From: an archaeon GW2011_AR20
Lineage (GTDB): Archaea; Nanobdellota; Nanobdellia; SCGC-AAA011-G17; GW2011-AR20
Assembly (NCBI GenBank): GCA_000830315.1
Contig: CP010426.1
Span: forward strand, 1 to 60,669
Direction: 5' to 3'
DNA: 60,669 nt
In this document: positions 41,703 through 52,021 of the stretch, in pieces
Layout: every line of letters begins with the position of its first letter
Numbering within the stretch: position 1 is the first letter of the stretch
The notes under the pieces: model-generated
Databases searched by the model: none
What the model was told of the DNA's origin: nothing
The model's input: the letters and a program-made list of their open reading frames with translations, nothing else
Program-made: the position numbers and the translations under genes

Positions 41703-42266
41703 ATGGGAATTTATAAATATTTGCGGCAAAATTGGAATCCTGAATTGTACAAGCAAAGGATGATAGAATGGCGTAAAGGCAATTCTGTAACTAGAATAGA
41801 GCATCCGACAAGATTAGATAGGGCGCATGCATTAGGATATAAAGCAAAGCAGGGTTATGTTGTTGTCAGGGTTAAATTATTAAGAGGAGGGAGACAACGT
41901 CCGAGAATTAGCTCAGGCAGAAAAAGCAAGAATACAAGAAGAAAACTAATTTTAGGAATGAATTATCAATGGGTTGCAGAACAAAGAGCAAATAAAAAAT
42001 ATCCAAATTGTGAAGTTGTTAATTCTTATTTCCTGGCAAAAGACGGAAAGAATTATTTTTTTGAAGTTTTGATGATTGATAGGGAGCTGGGGAAGAAATA
42101 TCCTGAAATAGTTGGATTAGCAGAACAAAGAGGAAGGGTTTATAGAGGTTTAACAAGTGCGGGAAGACGTTCTAGAGGATTAAGAGGAAAAGGAAAGGGT
42201 TACGAAAAAGTACGTCCTAGCTTAAGAGCTTATAAGAGACGTAATAAAAAAAGACATTTAAAATAG
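41703..42266 (+). CDS. rpl15e: 50S ribosomal protein eL15
   Basis: A large-subunit protein of archaea and eukaryotes. 187 residues: MGIYKYLRQNWNPELYKQRMIEWRKG, RLDRAHALGYKAKQGYVVVRV, the RGGRQRPR loop, and the Arg-rich end GLTSAGRRSRGLRGKGKGYEKVRPS. First core gene right of the island. Confidence 0.95.
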   Translation: MGIYKYLRQNWNPELYKQRMIEWRKGNSVTRIEHPTRLDRAHALGYKAKQGYVVVRVKLLRGGRQRPRISSGRKSKNTRRKLILGMNYQWVAEQRANKKYPNCEVVNSYFLAKDGKNYFFEVLMIDRELGKKYPEIVGLAEQRGRVYRGLTSAGRRSRGLRGKGKGYEKVRPSLRAYKRRNKKRHLK

Positions 42267-42286
42267 TTGAATATAATCAAAATTTT

Positions 42287-42466
42287 TTATAATTTAATCT
42301 TTCCAAATATTAAAAACGAAATTAATAATACAACCCCAATTATTAATATGGTAAAAATAATTGTTCCCAAGAAAAACAATATACTCGCTAATACCGGGAT
42401 AAAAATTAATAAAGCTAATATTAATATTAGTCTGATTTTCCAGCTTAATAACTTAATTTTTTTCAT
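42287..42466 (-). CDS. Small hydrophobic membrane protein
   Basis: About 59 residues from ATG 42466, nearly all hydrophobic: two membrane helices (LILILALLIFIPVLASILFF and IFTILIIGVVLLISFLIFG) after a basic KIKLLSWKIR head. A plus-strand frame also covers the region but has no such order. Convergent with rpl15e and divergent from the DHH gene. Confidence 0.5.
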   Translation of the reverse strand: MKKIKLLSWKIRLILILALLIFIPVLASILFFLGTIIFTILIIGVVLLISFLIFGKIKL

Positions 42467-42506
42467 TAACAAAACTTATAAATATTGAATTATAAAGCTT
42501 ACTATA

Positions 42507-43532
42507 ATGACGAACTTAAATGAAATTAAAAAATATCTTGATGATTGCGAGAATCCCTTAATACTATTTGATGATGATTCTGATGGGCTGGCTTCATTTT
42601 TATTGCTCTATAAATACATGGAAAGAGGAAGGGGAATAGTTGTAACCCACAATATCCTAGATGAAAGTTATGTAAAAAAAGTTGAAGAATACAAGCCGGA
42701 TTTAGTTGTTGTATTGGACAAGCACAAGATCGAGCAGGATTTTGTTGATAAGGTAAATGTTCCAATAATATGGATTGATCATCATCCCCTTGTTAAAATC
42801 AACGGGGTTAAGTATTTTAACCCAAAGATATACGGGAAAAAAGACTTGCCAACTTCTTACTGGTGCTATGAAATAACAAAGGAAAACTTATGGATATCCA
42901 CTGTCGGGGTAATTGCCGATCATTCTCTGGAAAATCTAAGGGAATTCTCAAAAAATTATAAAGACTTGGTAAATTACAATATCAAAGAGCCTTTTGACGC
43001 ATTGTTTAATACAAAAATCGGGACGCTGGCAAAATTATTTACGTTCATTTTAAAGGGAAATGCTTCAGAAGTGAAAAAATGTATTAATATTTTAACAAGG
43101 GTAAATAATCCTTATGAAATATTAAACAAAACAACACCAAGAGGAAAGTACATTTATGAGAGATTTGAAAAAATAAACAGGGAATACCAGAGAATTCTGC
43201 AGGATGCGTTAAAAAATAGCATATCAACAAAAAACATCTTGCTTTATACTTATTATGCAAAAGAGATGAGTTTAAGCCAGATATTATCAAATGAATTAAT
43301 TTATAAATTCAAGGATAAGGTTATAATTGTAGCTAGGCAGAAAGACGACAGGATAAGAATGAGTCTAAGAACACATTACAAATCCAAAGTAATACTCCCT
43401 CCTTTGGTTAAAAAAGCAATTGAAGGACTAAAGGGTACAAGCGGGGGGCACGATCACGCCTGTGGCGGCGACATTGATAAAGAGGATTTCAAAACATTTG
43501 TGGACAGATTAGAGCATTTAATAAAAAAATGA
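42507..43532 (+). CDS. DHH-family phosphoesterase
   Basis: 341 residues. DHH motifs: FDDDSDGLAS (the Asp cluster), PDLVVVLD, IWIDHHPL and VIADHS; the DHHA1 part ends GTSGGHDHACGG. It could be a single-strand nuclease of the archaeal RecJ/GAN group or a phosphodiesterase of small nucleotides; these motifs do not decide. Its stop overlaps the next gene by 4 bp, in an operon. Confidence 0.83.
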   Translation: MTNLNEIKKYLDDCENPLILFDDDSDGLASFLLLYKYMERGRGIVVTHNILDESYVKKVEEYKPDLVVVLDKHKIEQDFVDKVNVPIIWIDHHPLVKINGVKYFNPKIYGKKDLPTSYWCYEITKENLWISTVGVIADHSLENLREFSKNYKDLVNYNIKEPFDALFNTKIGTLAKLFTFILKGNASEVKKCINILTRVNNPYEILNKTTPRGKYIYERFEKINREYQRILQDALKNSISTKNILLYTYYAKEMSLSQILSNELIYKFKDKVIIVARQKDDRIRMSLRTHYKSKVILPPLVKKAIEGLKGTSGGHDHACGGDIDKEDFKTFVDRLEHLIKK

Positions 43533-45508
43533 GGTTGATAAGCTATTTTATTGTATTTTTGCTAATTATAACTACAATAAGCGCGCAGGATTTCAACGAC
43601 TATGAAAATCTGGAAATTGAAGCCAGATTATCTTCAAAATTAAATTTAGAATACCTTGAATCAGATTACAGGCTGGATTATGTCACAGCAAACTTAACCT
43701 TTTTCCCTAGAAATAATGAATTTCAAAGCACTAAAAATAAATTTACGAGTAAACCGAGCGGGAAAATAAATTTCAATGACAATTTTATATTATACCGGTG
43801 GGAAAATGTCGGGGATAATGAGATAGAATATGAATTAACTTCAAACCTGAATACAAGAACCAACTTCAAGATAATAAGAGAAAGGATAAAATTTCCTCTA
43901 AATGAGGAAGATATTAAAAATTTAGAAGAATACACTGAAGAAAGTATAACAATAACATCGAATGATCCCGATATAAGAAAGAAGGCCTCTGAGCTGGCAG
44001 AAGGGGAAGATGACCTGTTCGTTGTTGTGCATAAAATAGCCTCCTGGACAAAGCAAAACATAAATTACAGCCTAGAAACATTAACAGCAGAGGTTTCGCA
44101 AGATGCTTCATGGGTTTTTGATAACAGAAAGGGTGTTTGCGATGAGCTTACTTCTTTATTTGTTGCAATGCTTCGGAGCATTAATATTCCTGCTCGTTTT
44201 GTGACAGGACAGGCGTATACGAATGTAATAGACGGGTTTGGAAATCATGCATGGGCAGAAGTATATTTTCCAGGGCATGGATGGGTTGCATTTGATCCGA
44301 CTTACGGACAAATGGGCTATGTTGACAGCACCCATATAACGATGAGGGATAGTTTAGATGTAAGGGAATCAAGTGTGAATTATGCATGGCGTTCTTATGG
44401 TGTAGATATAAGTGCGGATAAATTAAACATCGAAAGCAATGTAACTCGTTTTGGCAGTTTATATAAAGAAGATGTGAAATTAAGCGCGGAATTATTACAA
44501 AAAGAAGTTGGTGCCGGAAGTTACGTTCCATTAAAAATCGAGGTGCAAAACTTGAACGATTATTATCTGCCATTGAATTTGAACATAATAAAAGCCCCAA
44601 AATCTTTGGATGACCGAGAAAGAAATGTTTTATTAAAACCCGGGGAAAGAAGAAATATATTTTTTGTAATCCAAGTTCCGGATGATTTGGAAAAGGGTTT
44701 TGTTTATACATCGGACATCGAGATAATAGACCAGTTTAAACACTCTGCATTAACAAATATTAAATTCGGCAGGGAGTACGGCATTTACACATTAGAAGAA
44801 GCCTTAGAAAAAATTTCCCAGCTGAAAGAGGAAGATAAAAAGATTTACTCGGCCAACATCAGAGCATCATGCAGCAAAGAGAAAGAATTTTACTATCCCT
44901 ATGAAAATATCCGCCTATCTTGCTCGGCTAAAAATATAGGCAATGTAAATTTAAAAGACCTTGATTTATGCTACTTAAACAGATGCTCTAAAATTAGTCT
45001 TGATATCGGAGAAGAGAAGGTATTTGGGATTGAGGTAAATGATGGTGAAATCGAAAAAGAACTTGCATTAAAATTAGAAAATTCAAACGTGAATAAGAAT
45101 ATCTTCATAGATTTGGGAATAATAAACCTTCCAAATTTAAATGTTATAAATCTAAGTTACCCGGAACATGTAGGTTATTTTGATAAAGACAGGCTTGCAT
45201 TTACCTTAACTTCAGATTCAGAAGCAAAGGATGTTGTGGTAAAATTTGGAAGTAGAAAAGTTTTTGACATTCCAAGTTTAAAGGGAAACAATGATTTCAG
45301 CATAGACTTCCGCGGTTATAGCTTTTACGATAAAAGATCTGATTTATTAATTTCTTATAAAGACTTAAATGATAAAAGTTACTCTTTAACGCAGGAGGTT
45401 GATGTAAAGGTTGAGAGTTTGCCTTTCTTCATCAAGTACTTTGGATTTATTATAATAATCTTATTGATAATAATTAGTATGATTTTCCAAAAAAAGCTAC
45501 GCCGTTAG
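43529..45508 (+). CDS. Exported transglutaminase-like protein
   Basis: 659 residues: signal peptide (ISYFIVFLLIITTISAQ), long beta domain, then a transglutaminase-like core with GVCDELTSLFVAMLRSINIPARFVTG (Cys), GNHAWAEVYFPGHGWVAFDPT (His and Asp) at about residues 205-265, then CARDB/Ig-like domains and a C-terminal membrane anchor (FIKYFGFIIIILLIIISMIF). Probably acts on the cell surface, as a protease, cross-linker or binding protein. Overlaps ProRS by 35 bp tail to tail. Confidence 0.83.
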   Translation: MRLISYFIVFLLIITTISAQDFNDYENLEIEARLSSKLNLEYLESDYRLDYVTANLTFFPRNNEFQSTKNKFTSKPSGKINFNDNFILYRWENVGDNEIEYELTSNLNTRTNFKIIRERIKFPLNEEDIKNLEEYTEESITITSNDPDIRKKASELAEGEDDLFVVVHKIASWTKQNINYSLETLTAEVSQDASWVFDNRKGVCDELTSLFVAMLRSINIPARFVTGQAYTNVIDGFGNHAWAEVYFPGHGWVAFDPTYGQMGYVDSTHITMRDSLDVRESSVNYAWRSYGVDISADKLNIESNVTRFGSLYKEDVKLSAELLQKEVGAGSYVPLKIEVQNLNDYYLPLNLNIIKAPKSLDDRERNVLLKPGERRNIFFVIQVPDDLEKGFVYTSDIEIIDQFKHSALTNIKFGREYGIYTLEEALEKISQLKEEDKKIYSANIRASCSKEKEFYYPYENIRLSCSAKNIGNVNLKDLDLCYLNRCSKISLDIGEEKVFGIEVNDGEIEKELALKLENSNVNKNIFIDLGIINLPNLNVINLSYPEHVGYFDKDRLAFTLTSDSEAKDVVVKFGSRKVFDIPSLKGNNDFSIDFRGYSFYDKRSDLLISYKDLNDKSYSLTQEVDVKVESLPFFIKYFGFIIIILLIIISMIFQKKLRR

Positions 45509-46907
45509 CTTTATTGCCGCAAGCAAAACATTTTCCTTTTGCTTTTTCTGTCAAAGAAATATTTAATGATTTAGATTCTGTTTTTTCTTTTAAAATATCC
45601 TCGCATTTATTTCCCAGGCACCAGTTTAATTTAGCGATTTTCCCTTTGCCAATAACTTTTTTCATATCGTTAATGTTTTTTACATTAACAATGCTGTCAT
45701 CTAAGAATTTTCTTGCCTTATTGTACAAATTATTATGGATATCTTGCAAGGTTTTCTCAACTTTTTTATTTAAATCCTTAATTTTTACAATTTCTTTCTT
45801 AAGCGTGTCTCTTCTTACTAAAACAACCTGATTTTTTGCCAAATCTTTAGGACCAATCTCTATTCTAATAGGAATGCCTTTTAATTCATGTTCATTAAAC
45901 TTCCATCCCGCACTATAATCTTCTCTTGAATCAAGATAAACCCTGTAATTTTTAAGCAACTTAAATAATTCATTTGCTTTTTTCAATACCTTACCCTTAC
46001 TTTCGTCAAACAAAATCGGGACAATAACAATTTGTGTTTCAGCCACCATAGGAGGAACAACCAAGCCCAAATCATCGCTATGCATCGCAATCATAATTCC
46101 GATTGTTCTGGTTGAGAAACCCCATGAATTTTGCCAGACATATTGTTTTTTTTCATTTTTATCTAGAAAATTAATATCAAAAGCCCTGCTAAAATTTTGT
46201 CCTAGATTATGAGAAGTACAGCATTGTATTGCTTTTCCATTAGACAATAAAGTTTCTAGGCTCAATGTATAAACCGCGCCCGCAAATTTTTCTTTCTCGC
46301 TTTTTCTTCCTTTTAAAGCTGGAATTGCATATAATTCTTTTAGTGTTTTTTCATAAACATCTAGAATTAACAATGTATCTTTCTGAACTTCTTGCTCGCT
46401 TGAAAATGCATTATGCCCCTCCTGCCATAAAAACTCCCTCGTTCTTAAAAATGGGACGGAATGCTTGAACTCCCATCTTAGAATATTATTCCATTGATTT
46501 ATCTTTAATGGCAAATCTTTCCAGCTGTGAATCCATTTTTTATAATGGTCATACATTATTGTTTCCGAAGTTGGTCTTATTGCTAGCCTTTCATTTAACT
46601 CTGAATCTCCTGTTTTAGTAACCCAAGCAACCTCTGGATTAAAACCTTGAAAATTTTCTTTTTCTTTTTTTAATAATGATTCTGGAATTAATAAAGGAAA
46701 GTAAGCATTTCTTACACCAATTTTTTTGAATTCATTATTCATATAAGATTGCACAGTCTCCCAGATATAATAAGCCCTTGGCCTAAAAACAATACATCCT
46801 GAAACATTTGTATATTCTGCTAACTCTGCTTTTTGAATAACTTGCGAGTACCATTCAGAAAAATCTTTGTCCTTTTTAAATGTAAGTCCTTCCTTTGATT
46901 CTTTCAT
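45474..46907 (-). CDS. proS: Prolyl-tRNA synthetase, archaeal/eukaryotic type
   Basis: 477 residues. Class II motifs: GCIVFRPRAYYIWE (motif 1 region), LAIRPTSETIMYDHYKKW, RTREFLWQEGHNAF (motif 2) and GFSTRTIGIMIAMHSDDLGLVVPP (motif 3). Anticodon-binding domain follows, and the end CFACGNKANGVAFFGKSY is the zinc-binding C-terminal domain of the archaeal/eukaryotic form, ending in Tyr. It lies beside tRNA-Pro on the same strand. Confidence 0.94.
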   Translation of the reverse strand: MKESKEGLTFKKDKDFSEWYSQVIQKAELAEYTNVSGCIVFRPRAYYIWETVQSYMNNEFKKIGVRNAYFPLLIPESLLKKEKENFQGFNPEVAWVTKTGDSELNERLAIRPTSETIMYDHYKKWIHSWKDLPLKINQWNNILRWEFKHSVPFLRTREFLWQEGHNAFSSEQEVQKDTLLILDVYEKTLKELYAIPALKGRKSEKEKFAGAVYTLSLETLLSNGKAIQCCTSHNLGQNFSRAFDINFLDKNEKKQYVWQNSWGFSTRTIGIMIAMHSDDLGLVVPPMVAETQIVIVPILFDESKGKVLKKANELFKLLKNYRVYLDSREDYSAGWKFNEHELKGIPIRIEIGPKDLAKNQVVLVRRDTLKKEIVKIKDLNKKVEKTLQDIHNNLYNKARKFLDDSIVNVKNINDMKKVIGKGKIAKLNWCLGNKCEDILKEKTESKSLNISLTEKAKGKCFACGNKANGVAFFGKSY

Positions 46908-46945
46908 AAAATTAAGGTAATTATTATAATTATAAATGTTTTGAT

Positions 46946-47018
46946 GGGGTTGCCCAGATTTGAACTGGGATTGCCACGTCCCGAACGTGGTAGAATAACC
47001 AAGTTATCTTACAACCCC
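46946..47018 (-). tRNA. tRNA-Pro(CGG)
   Basis: Acceptor GGGGTTG/CAACCCC with A73, anticodon arm CCACG-TTCGGGA-CGTGG and T-arm CCCAG-TTCAAAT-CTGGG. No intron. Confidence 0.9.
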
Positions 47019-47067
47019 CTCTTCTTTAAAAGGCAATTTAATTTTTCTCGATGCTTTTTCATTTTAA

Positions 47068-47139
47068 TGGGCTTACTGGGAATTGAACCCAGGTCTGAAG
47101 GTCCGAAGCCTTCTATTCTGTCCGTTAAACTATAAGCCC
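47068..47139 (-). tRNA. tRNA-Arg(TCG)
   Basis: Acceptor GGGCTTA/TAAGCCC with A73, anticodon arm GAAGG-CTTCGGA-CCTTC and T-arm CTGGG-TTCAATT-CCCAG. No intron. Anticodon TCG reads Arg CGN codons. Confidence 0.9.
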
Positions 47140-47199
47140 AACATTCTTAGAATTAGCAAATTTAAAAACTTATTTATATGAGTTATATCTTTATTTATT

Positions 47200-49671
47200 A
47201 TGCAAAAAAAGAGTATATTAATTGTTTTATTATTAATTATTTTATCTTCATACTTTGTTTATGCTTATTCTGCTAAGGAATTTTTACAAGATTATAAAGA
47301 ATTAATTACTGGAAAAGCTGTTCAAGAAAATAAAGGGGGTTTATTTGAAGAGATAGTTGATTTCTTCAAAAGTTTGTTTGGTAAAAAAAATGTTGGGGCG
47401 GATATCAGGAGAGAACAAGACAAAGAGGTTTCTCAATTAAATGAACAATTAGTATATCTCAATGAAAAATATCAACAAATTTATAATAAGCAAAATTTAG
47501 ATGAATTAGTCGAAATAAATAATAAAAGAAAACAAAAAACCATAGAGTTAATGCAAAAAGATCCTAATGAAGCTTTAAAATTAGTTTTTGATGAAAATGA
47601 GCGAAATAAATTTCCATTAGAAGTTCAAAAGGATATGGAAGAAAAGATTGTACAAGAAGGTAAACTAGAGATTAGGTATGCGGATGATTTTGAAAATCCG
47701 AAAAATTCTAAATATTATTATGATATTATTGATGATAATTTTAATAAGATAAACGTTTATCCAAACAAGAATATAAACTTGGTTTCAAATTCTAGGGTAG
47801 AAATAAACGGTTATAAATTAGAAAATAATTTATTAGTTGATGTAAACAATGAAAATTTGCAGATTTTAAGTTTGAATGAGAAGGCTGAAGAGACCAATGA
47901 AAACTTAGGCGAACAAAGAACAATTGTCATTTTAATGGATTATGTGGATGAAAACAATGTCTTATACCCAACAATTTCTAGAGAAGATGCCCAAAAAGCA
48001 ATTTTTGAAGAAGCAAACGATTATTATAAAGAAAATTCTTATGGTAAAACCTGGCTTACTGGTAATATCGTTGGACCATATAAAACAACAAAACCTTGTT
48101 CTGAATATGAATCAATTAAATTAGCAGATAAAGATGTTAATTTTCAAAACTATGAGAGAATAATAATTTTTTATCCATTTTATTTAAGACAGAATAATAT
48201 TTGTAATATTGGTGGGTGGGGATATGATGGAATTTCTAGTCTTGGTAAGAATTATTGGTCTACGGAAGATGGGTTGATATCCGCTTCTTATTCATTAAAT
48301 CTTAGAAAAGACTTATGGGTTACGGGACATGAACTAGGACATCAGTTTGGAGTGATGCACGCAAATTTATTGGATTGCAATAATCTCGGCTATTTTGAAC
48401 CAGACCTGTGCAATCTAGATTATTATGGAGACCCGTTTGATATTATGGGAAATGAAGGTACAAGAAGTCGTGGTTTAAACCCGCATTTAAATGCTTATAA
48501 TAAAGAAGTTATAGGATATTTGAGTGAAGAAGAAATTATAAACCAAATAGAAGGGGAATTTGATTTAAAACCAATAGAATTAGGAGGTGATGGAATCAAA
48601 TTGATAAAAATTCCAATGCCAAATAAAATTTATGAATATTCTTTAGAGTATAGGCAACCAATCGGTTTTGATAAAGATATCGATGATAAGCTGTATGATG
48701 GGGTTTTATTACATATAACTATGCCTTGGCATGGTGCTGATACTTCATTATACTACCCTAAAGACATTACTATTAAACCAGGTGAGGTTTTCGAAGACCA
48801 TAGTGATAATGATGTTAAAATCAAAGTTTTAAGTGCGTATGGTTCTTATGCTAAAGTTAATATAGAAAGTAAAATTCAACCATTCTCAAGATTAGATGGA
48901 ATTCTAATTGAACCAAAATGGGGTTTTATAGAAACTTTACCAAACACAATAAACACAATTAAATTATCTATTCATAATACGGGGGTTATTAAAGCGGAAA
49001 ACATCATAGCTAAATTATATAGATATGAGTTTATAATAGTTAATAATAGTAAGAATGGCGCTACAGAATATATAGAAGAATTATTAAGTGAAGAAAATTT
49101 TGGTAATTTAGATGCGGGTGAATATAAAATAATTGGGTTAAGATATAATACAGATGAACCTAGATATAATAAATATTTAATAAAAATAAATTCCGAAAAT
49201 AATTTCAATGAAGATGGCATTAAACTCAGGTTTACCAACAGGGTATCATATGAAGGAGCTTATCTTAGTTTAGCTAATTTTTATTTAAGAGATGAATTCA
49301 ATACTCGCCTCGACAAACCACCCAAAGTAAATCAAAAAATTTTATTAATAGTAGATATTTACAATCAAGGTCTAGAAACTGCACAAAATTCAACTTTAAG
49401 TATATATGAAGCTGAAAGAACATGTAATCCTTACGGATGTAATTATCAACCAATTGGGAAAATTTTTGAGACAACTCGAGATTTATTCAAGGACTTAAAC
49501 CGCGAGGTTTTCTATAATCTAGAGTATACCCCAAGAAAAAGTGGAAAAACATATCTAACCTTAGAATTAAATCACCCAAATAATAGAAATCCTCAAAAAG
49601 AGTTCTACTACGAATTTGATGTTCAGCCCAACAAAAGGCCATCATCAATAAAAGAAAAATATGAACGATAA
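47200..49671 (+). CDS. Exported metzincin-like zinc protease
   Basis: 823 residues. Signal peptide (ILIVLLLIILSSYFVYAYS), then a linker and a peptidase domain with GHELGHQFGVMHANL (HExxHxxGxxH, three zinc His) followed by FDIMGNE (Met-turn). This is the gametolysin/M11 type or a related metzincin. Two beta domains (CARDB-like, with glycosylation sites) follow. Probably a surface or secreted enzyme that cuts cell-wall or host proteins. The exact family is not certain. Confidence 0.78.
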   Translation: MQKKSILIVLLLIILSSYFVYAYSAKEFLQDYKELITGKAVQENKGGLFEEIVDFFKSLFGKKNVGADIRREQDKEVSQLNEQLVYLNEKYQQIYNKQNLDELVEINNKRKQKTIELMQKDPNEALKLVFDENERNKFPLEVQKDMEEKIVQEGKLEIRYADDFENPKNSKYYYDIIDDNFNKINVYPNKNINLVSNSRVEINGYKLENNLLVDVNNENLQILSLNEKAEETNENLGEQRTIVILMDYVDENNVLYPTISREDAQKAIFEEANDYYKENSYGKTWLTGNIVGPYKTTKPCSEYESIKLADKDVNFQNYERIIIFYPFYLRQNNICNIGGWGYDGISSLGKNYWSTEDGLISASYSLNLRKDLWVTGHELGHQFGVMHANLLDCNNLGYFEPDLCNLDYYGDPFDIMGNEGTRSRGLNPHLNAYNKEVIGYLSEEEIINQIEGEFDLKPIELGGDGIKLIKIPMPNKIYEYSLEYRQPIGFDKDIDDKLYDGVLLHITMPWHGADTSLYYPKDITIKPGEVFEDHSDNDVKIKVLSAYGSYAKVNIESKIQPFSRLDGILIEPKWGFIETLPNTINTIKLSIHNTGVIKAENIIAKLYRYEFIIVNNSKNGATEYIEELLSEENFGNLDAGEYKIIGLRYNTDEPRYNKYLIKINSENNFNEDGIKLRFTNRVSYEGAYLSLANFYLRDEFNTRLDKPPKVNQKILLIVDIYNQGLETAQNSTLSIYEAERTCNPYGCNYQPIGKIFETTRDLFKDLNREVFYNLEYTPRKSGKTYLTLELNHPNNRNPQKEFYYEFDVQPNKRPSSIKEKYER

Positions 49672-49677
49672 ACTTAT

Positions 49678-51282
49678 TTAATCTATCTTTTTATCTCTAA
49701 AATATTTGATTACTAAAACAACCATTAAAATTAAAATTAAAATTAAGCCCAATATCAAAATAGCCGAATTTAAAGAACTTAATGGCTGATCATAAAAAAC
49801 AGATTTATTTAATGCATCTGAGGCTATGTTCCCTGGAAAATTTAGGGCAATTTTAGCTGGAATTCTTCCCATCCTTTCTATTGGCAGTATAAATCCAGAG
49901 AAGAATAATAAGAATATCAACAAAAATACAGAAACTATTAATGTTAAAGACTTTTTCTTAATTAAATAAGATAATCCCATCCCGATTAATACGTAAATGC
50001 TTATCGAGATAAAAATTAACAGCAAAACAATCAATATTTTCTTGAAGAAGGGCAATAAAAATAAATAATTTCCCAGGATAATAACGCATATAATAGGAAT
50101 TATTATAATTAAAAATGATGAAATAAAGACTGCTAAAAATGAAGGGACGAACATCTTTTTTATTGTATTTATTCTATTGATTGCCGGCGATTCAAGATAA
50201 CTCAAACATATAAAACTTGAGGTTAGCAAAGAAATAAACATGACTATCAATAACAGGATTTTTGGGAATATAACTTGAAATGTCAATAAGGTTTCTCCTT
50301 TTATTAATGTATCAATACTTGACCCATTAGTTTTATATTTCTCTAAAGTCTCTGGATTTATCTCTGGCAGGTAGGTGGGATTAAATTTTAATTGAATTGG
50401 ATCAGCAATGGCCTCTGGATCAATTTTATTTATTTCATTTATATAGTATCTTAAAGAATTAATATTTGATCTCATTTCATTTAGAAGATTTTCATTATTC
50501 CTCAAGGAATCTTTTACATCAGCTAAATTGCCGGAGTTTAACGAGTTTATATCATTATTTTGGGTGTTTAAATTATTCCTTAATAAACTGCTCTTTGCTT
50601 TTATTTCATAACCATACTGTGAATAAGGCTGTACCCCAGAAGAAACCAAATAATTTGCATATTCGTCTAAAGCATTTAAATTGTCTACAGAACTGGAATA
50701 ATAAGACTGCTGGTTTAATTTTAAATTATTCATATTGTAAATTGAGCTATCTAATTTTGATGAATAGTCATCGAAATTTCTATCTAAACTATTTAATTCT
50801 GATTCGATGATATTAATGTAAGTTGGGGCATCTTCAGCCTGTTCTAAAACCTTAGTAGCAATTTCTTTTGTTTTTTCTTTTTTTATATAATCTACAGTTG
50901 TCTTTATATGATTTACAACACCCCATATAACTAATGGCTTGGTATTATCATAATGCAGGTTTAAATCATAGCCAAAATTTATATTTCTAATTATTTCAAT
51001 ACAGGCATATTGCTTATACTGCTTTAACTCAAACAAACATTCATCTAAATTATTAAATTCCTTGGTAACAAGAACTTCTGATAAGCGAGATTTAATCTCA
51101 TTTAATTCAATATTGCTGTTTGTTATAACACCCACAGGCAGTTCTTGCAGACCTTCTGCGCTAAACGATATAAAGAAACTCCCAATTAAAAGCAATGGTA
51201 ATATTAACAATAATATTATAGATCTCCAGTTTCTTACAAATTCTTTAATGCTTACAATTGTTAATGTAATTGTTTTTTTCAT
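49678..51282 (-). CDS. ABC-2 type transport permease
   Basis: 534 residues. One N-terminal helix (IILLLILPLLLIGSFFISF), a long extracellular coiled domain (about residues 40-330; repeats of Asn/Leu), then five or six helices ending the protein (for example LITVLFL-type ILLIVMFISLLTSSFICL and SALILGLILILILMVVLV). This matches ABC-2 exporters with a large outside domain. Its ATG overlaps the ATPase stop at 51282. Confidence 0.85.
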   Translation of the reverse strand: MKKTITLTIVSIKEFVRNWRSIILLLILPLLLIGSFFISFSAEGLQELPVGVITNSNIELNEIKSRLSEVLVTKEFNNLDECLFELKQYKQYACIEIIRNINFGYDLNLHYDNTKPLVIWGVVNHIKTTVDYIKKEKTKEIATKVLEQAEDAPTYINIIESELNSLDRNFDDYSSKLDSSIYNMNNLKLNQQSYYSSSVDNLNALDEYANYLVSSGVQPYSQYGYEIKAKSSLLRNNLNTQNNDINSLNSGNLADVKDSLRNNENLLNEMRSNINSLRYYINEINKIDPEAIADPIQLKFNPTYLPEINPETLEKYKTNGSSIDTLIKGETLLTFQVIFPKILLLIVMFISLLTSSFICLSYLESPAINRINTIKKMFVPSFLAVFISSFLIIIIPIICVIILGNYLFLLPFFKKILIVLLLIFISISIYVLIGMGLSYLIKKKSLTLIVSVFLLIFLLFFSGFILPIERMGRIPAKIALNFPGNIASDALNKSVFYDQPLSSLNSAILILGLILILILMVVLVIKYFRDKKID

Positions 51283-51989
51283 TATATCCTCTCAAACAAA
51301 TCTTCCAAAGAAAATAATTTTTTTTGTTTCATAATATAGATTAATTGCTTCGTGTCATAAAGGTTGCCCCCATAAACAAAACCAAGGGTTGTGCAGTGCT
51401 TTTGAATATCAGGAAGAAAGTGGCTAGAAACGATTATAATTTTCCCTTCTCCTGCTAAACTGCCAATTGTGTTCCAAATAAATTTAATTAAAGAAAAATC
51501 TAATCCTGCAAACGGTTCGTCTAAAATAATAACTTTTGGATCATCCAATAAAGTAATGATCAAATCGGCCCTTTTGGCCATGCCTCCCGAGAGTTCGACT
51601 ATTTTTTTATTTTGTGCGTAGTCCAATTTCAGTTTTTTGAGCAATAAATTCATTCTTTCATTTATATAACTTTTACTTAAGCCTTTTAATTTGCCGAATG
51701 CAATTATATTCTCTTTTAAAGTTAAATATGGAAAAAGAGAATTTTCTTGGGGGGAATATCCTAAATAATTGTTTAATACTGCCGGGATATTATCTATATA
51801 AAAATTTATTTGTCCTTTATCTAACTTTTTTAAGCCGACTAAAGTTTTAACTAGCGTGGATTTTCCAGAACCAGAATGCCCGATTAAGCCCATTATTTGC
51901 CCAGACTTAAGGGAAAAATTAACATTTTTCATAGAAAAATTTTTGTAAGAAGTTGCTACATTAGAAACTTCTAAATAAAGATTTTCCAT
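51282..51989 (-). CDS. ABC transporter ATP-binding protein
   Basis: 235 residues with Walker A GHSGSGKSTLVK, signature LSGGMAKRADL, Walker B VIILDEPFAGLD and switch His in SSHFLPD. Powers the adjacent ABC-2 permease. Head of the two-gene operon. A drug or polysaccharide exporter is likely; the substrate is not determinable. Confidence 0.92.
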   Translation of the reverse strand: MENLYLEVSNVATSYKNFSMKNVNFSLKSGQIMGLIGHSGSGKSTLVKTLVGLKKLDKGQINFYIDNIPAVLNNYLGYSPQENSLFPYLTLKENIIAFGKLKGLSKSYINERMNLLLKKLKLDYAQNKKIVELSGGMAKRADLIITLLDDPKVIILDEPFAGLDFSLIKFIWNTIGSLAGEGKIIIVSSHFLPDIQKHCTTLGFVYGGNLYDTKQLIYIMKQKKLFSLEDLFERI

Positions 51990-52021
51990 TAATCATCATA
52001 AGAAGTTTATTATTTAAAAAC

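Noticed and set aside
42267-42488. Plus-strand frame after rpl15e
   Set aside because: Asn/Ile-rich sequence without structure; the minus-strand hydrophobic frame is more gene-like.
44181-44711. Minus-strand frame in the transglutaminase gene
   Set aside because: Shadow frame; plus-strand catalytic motifs are clear.
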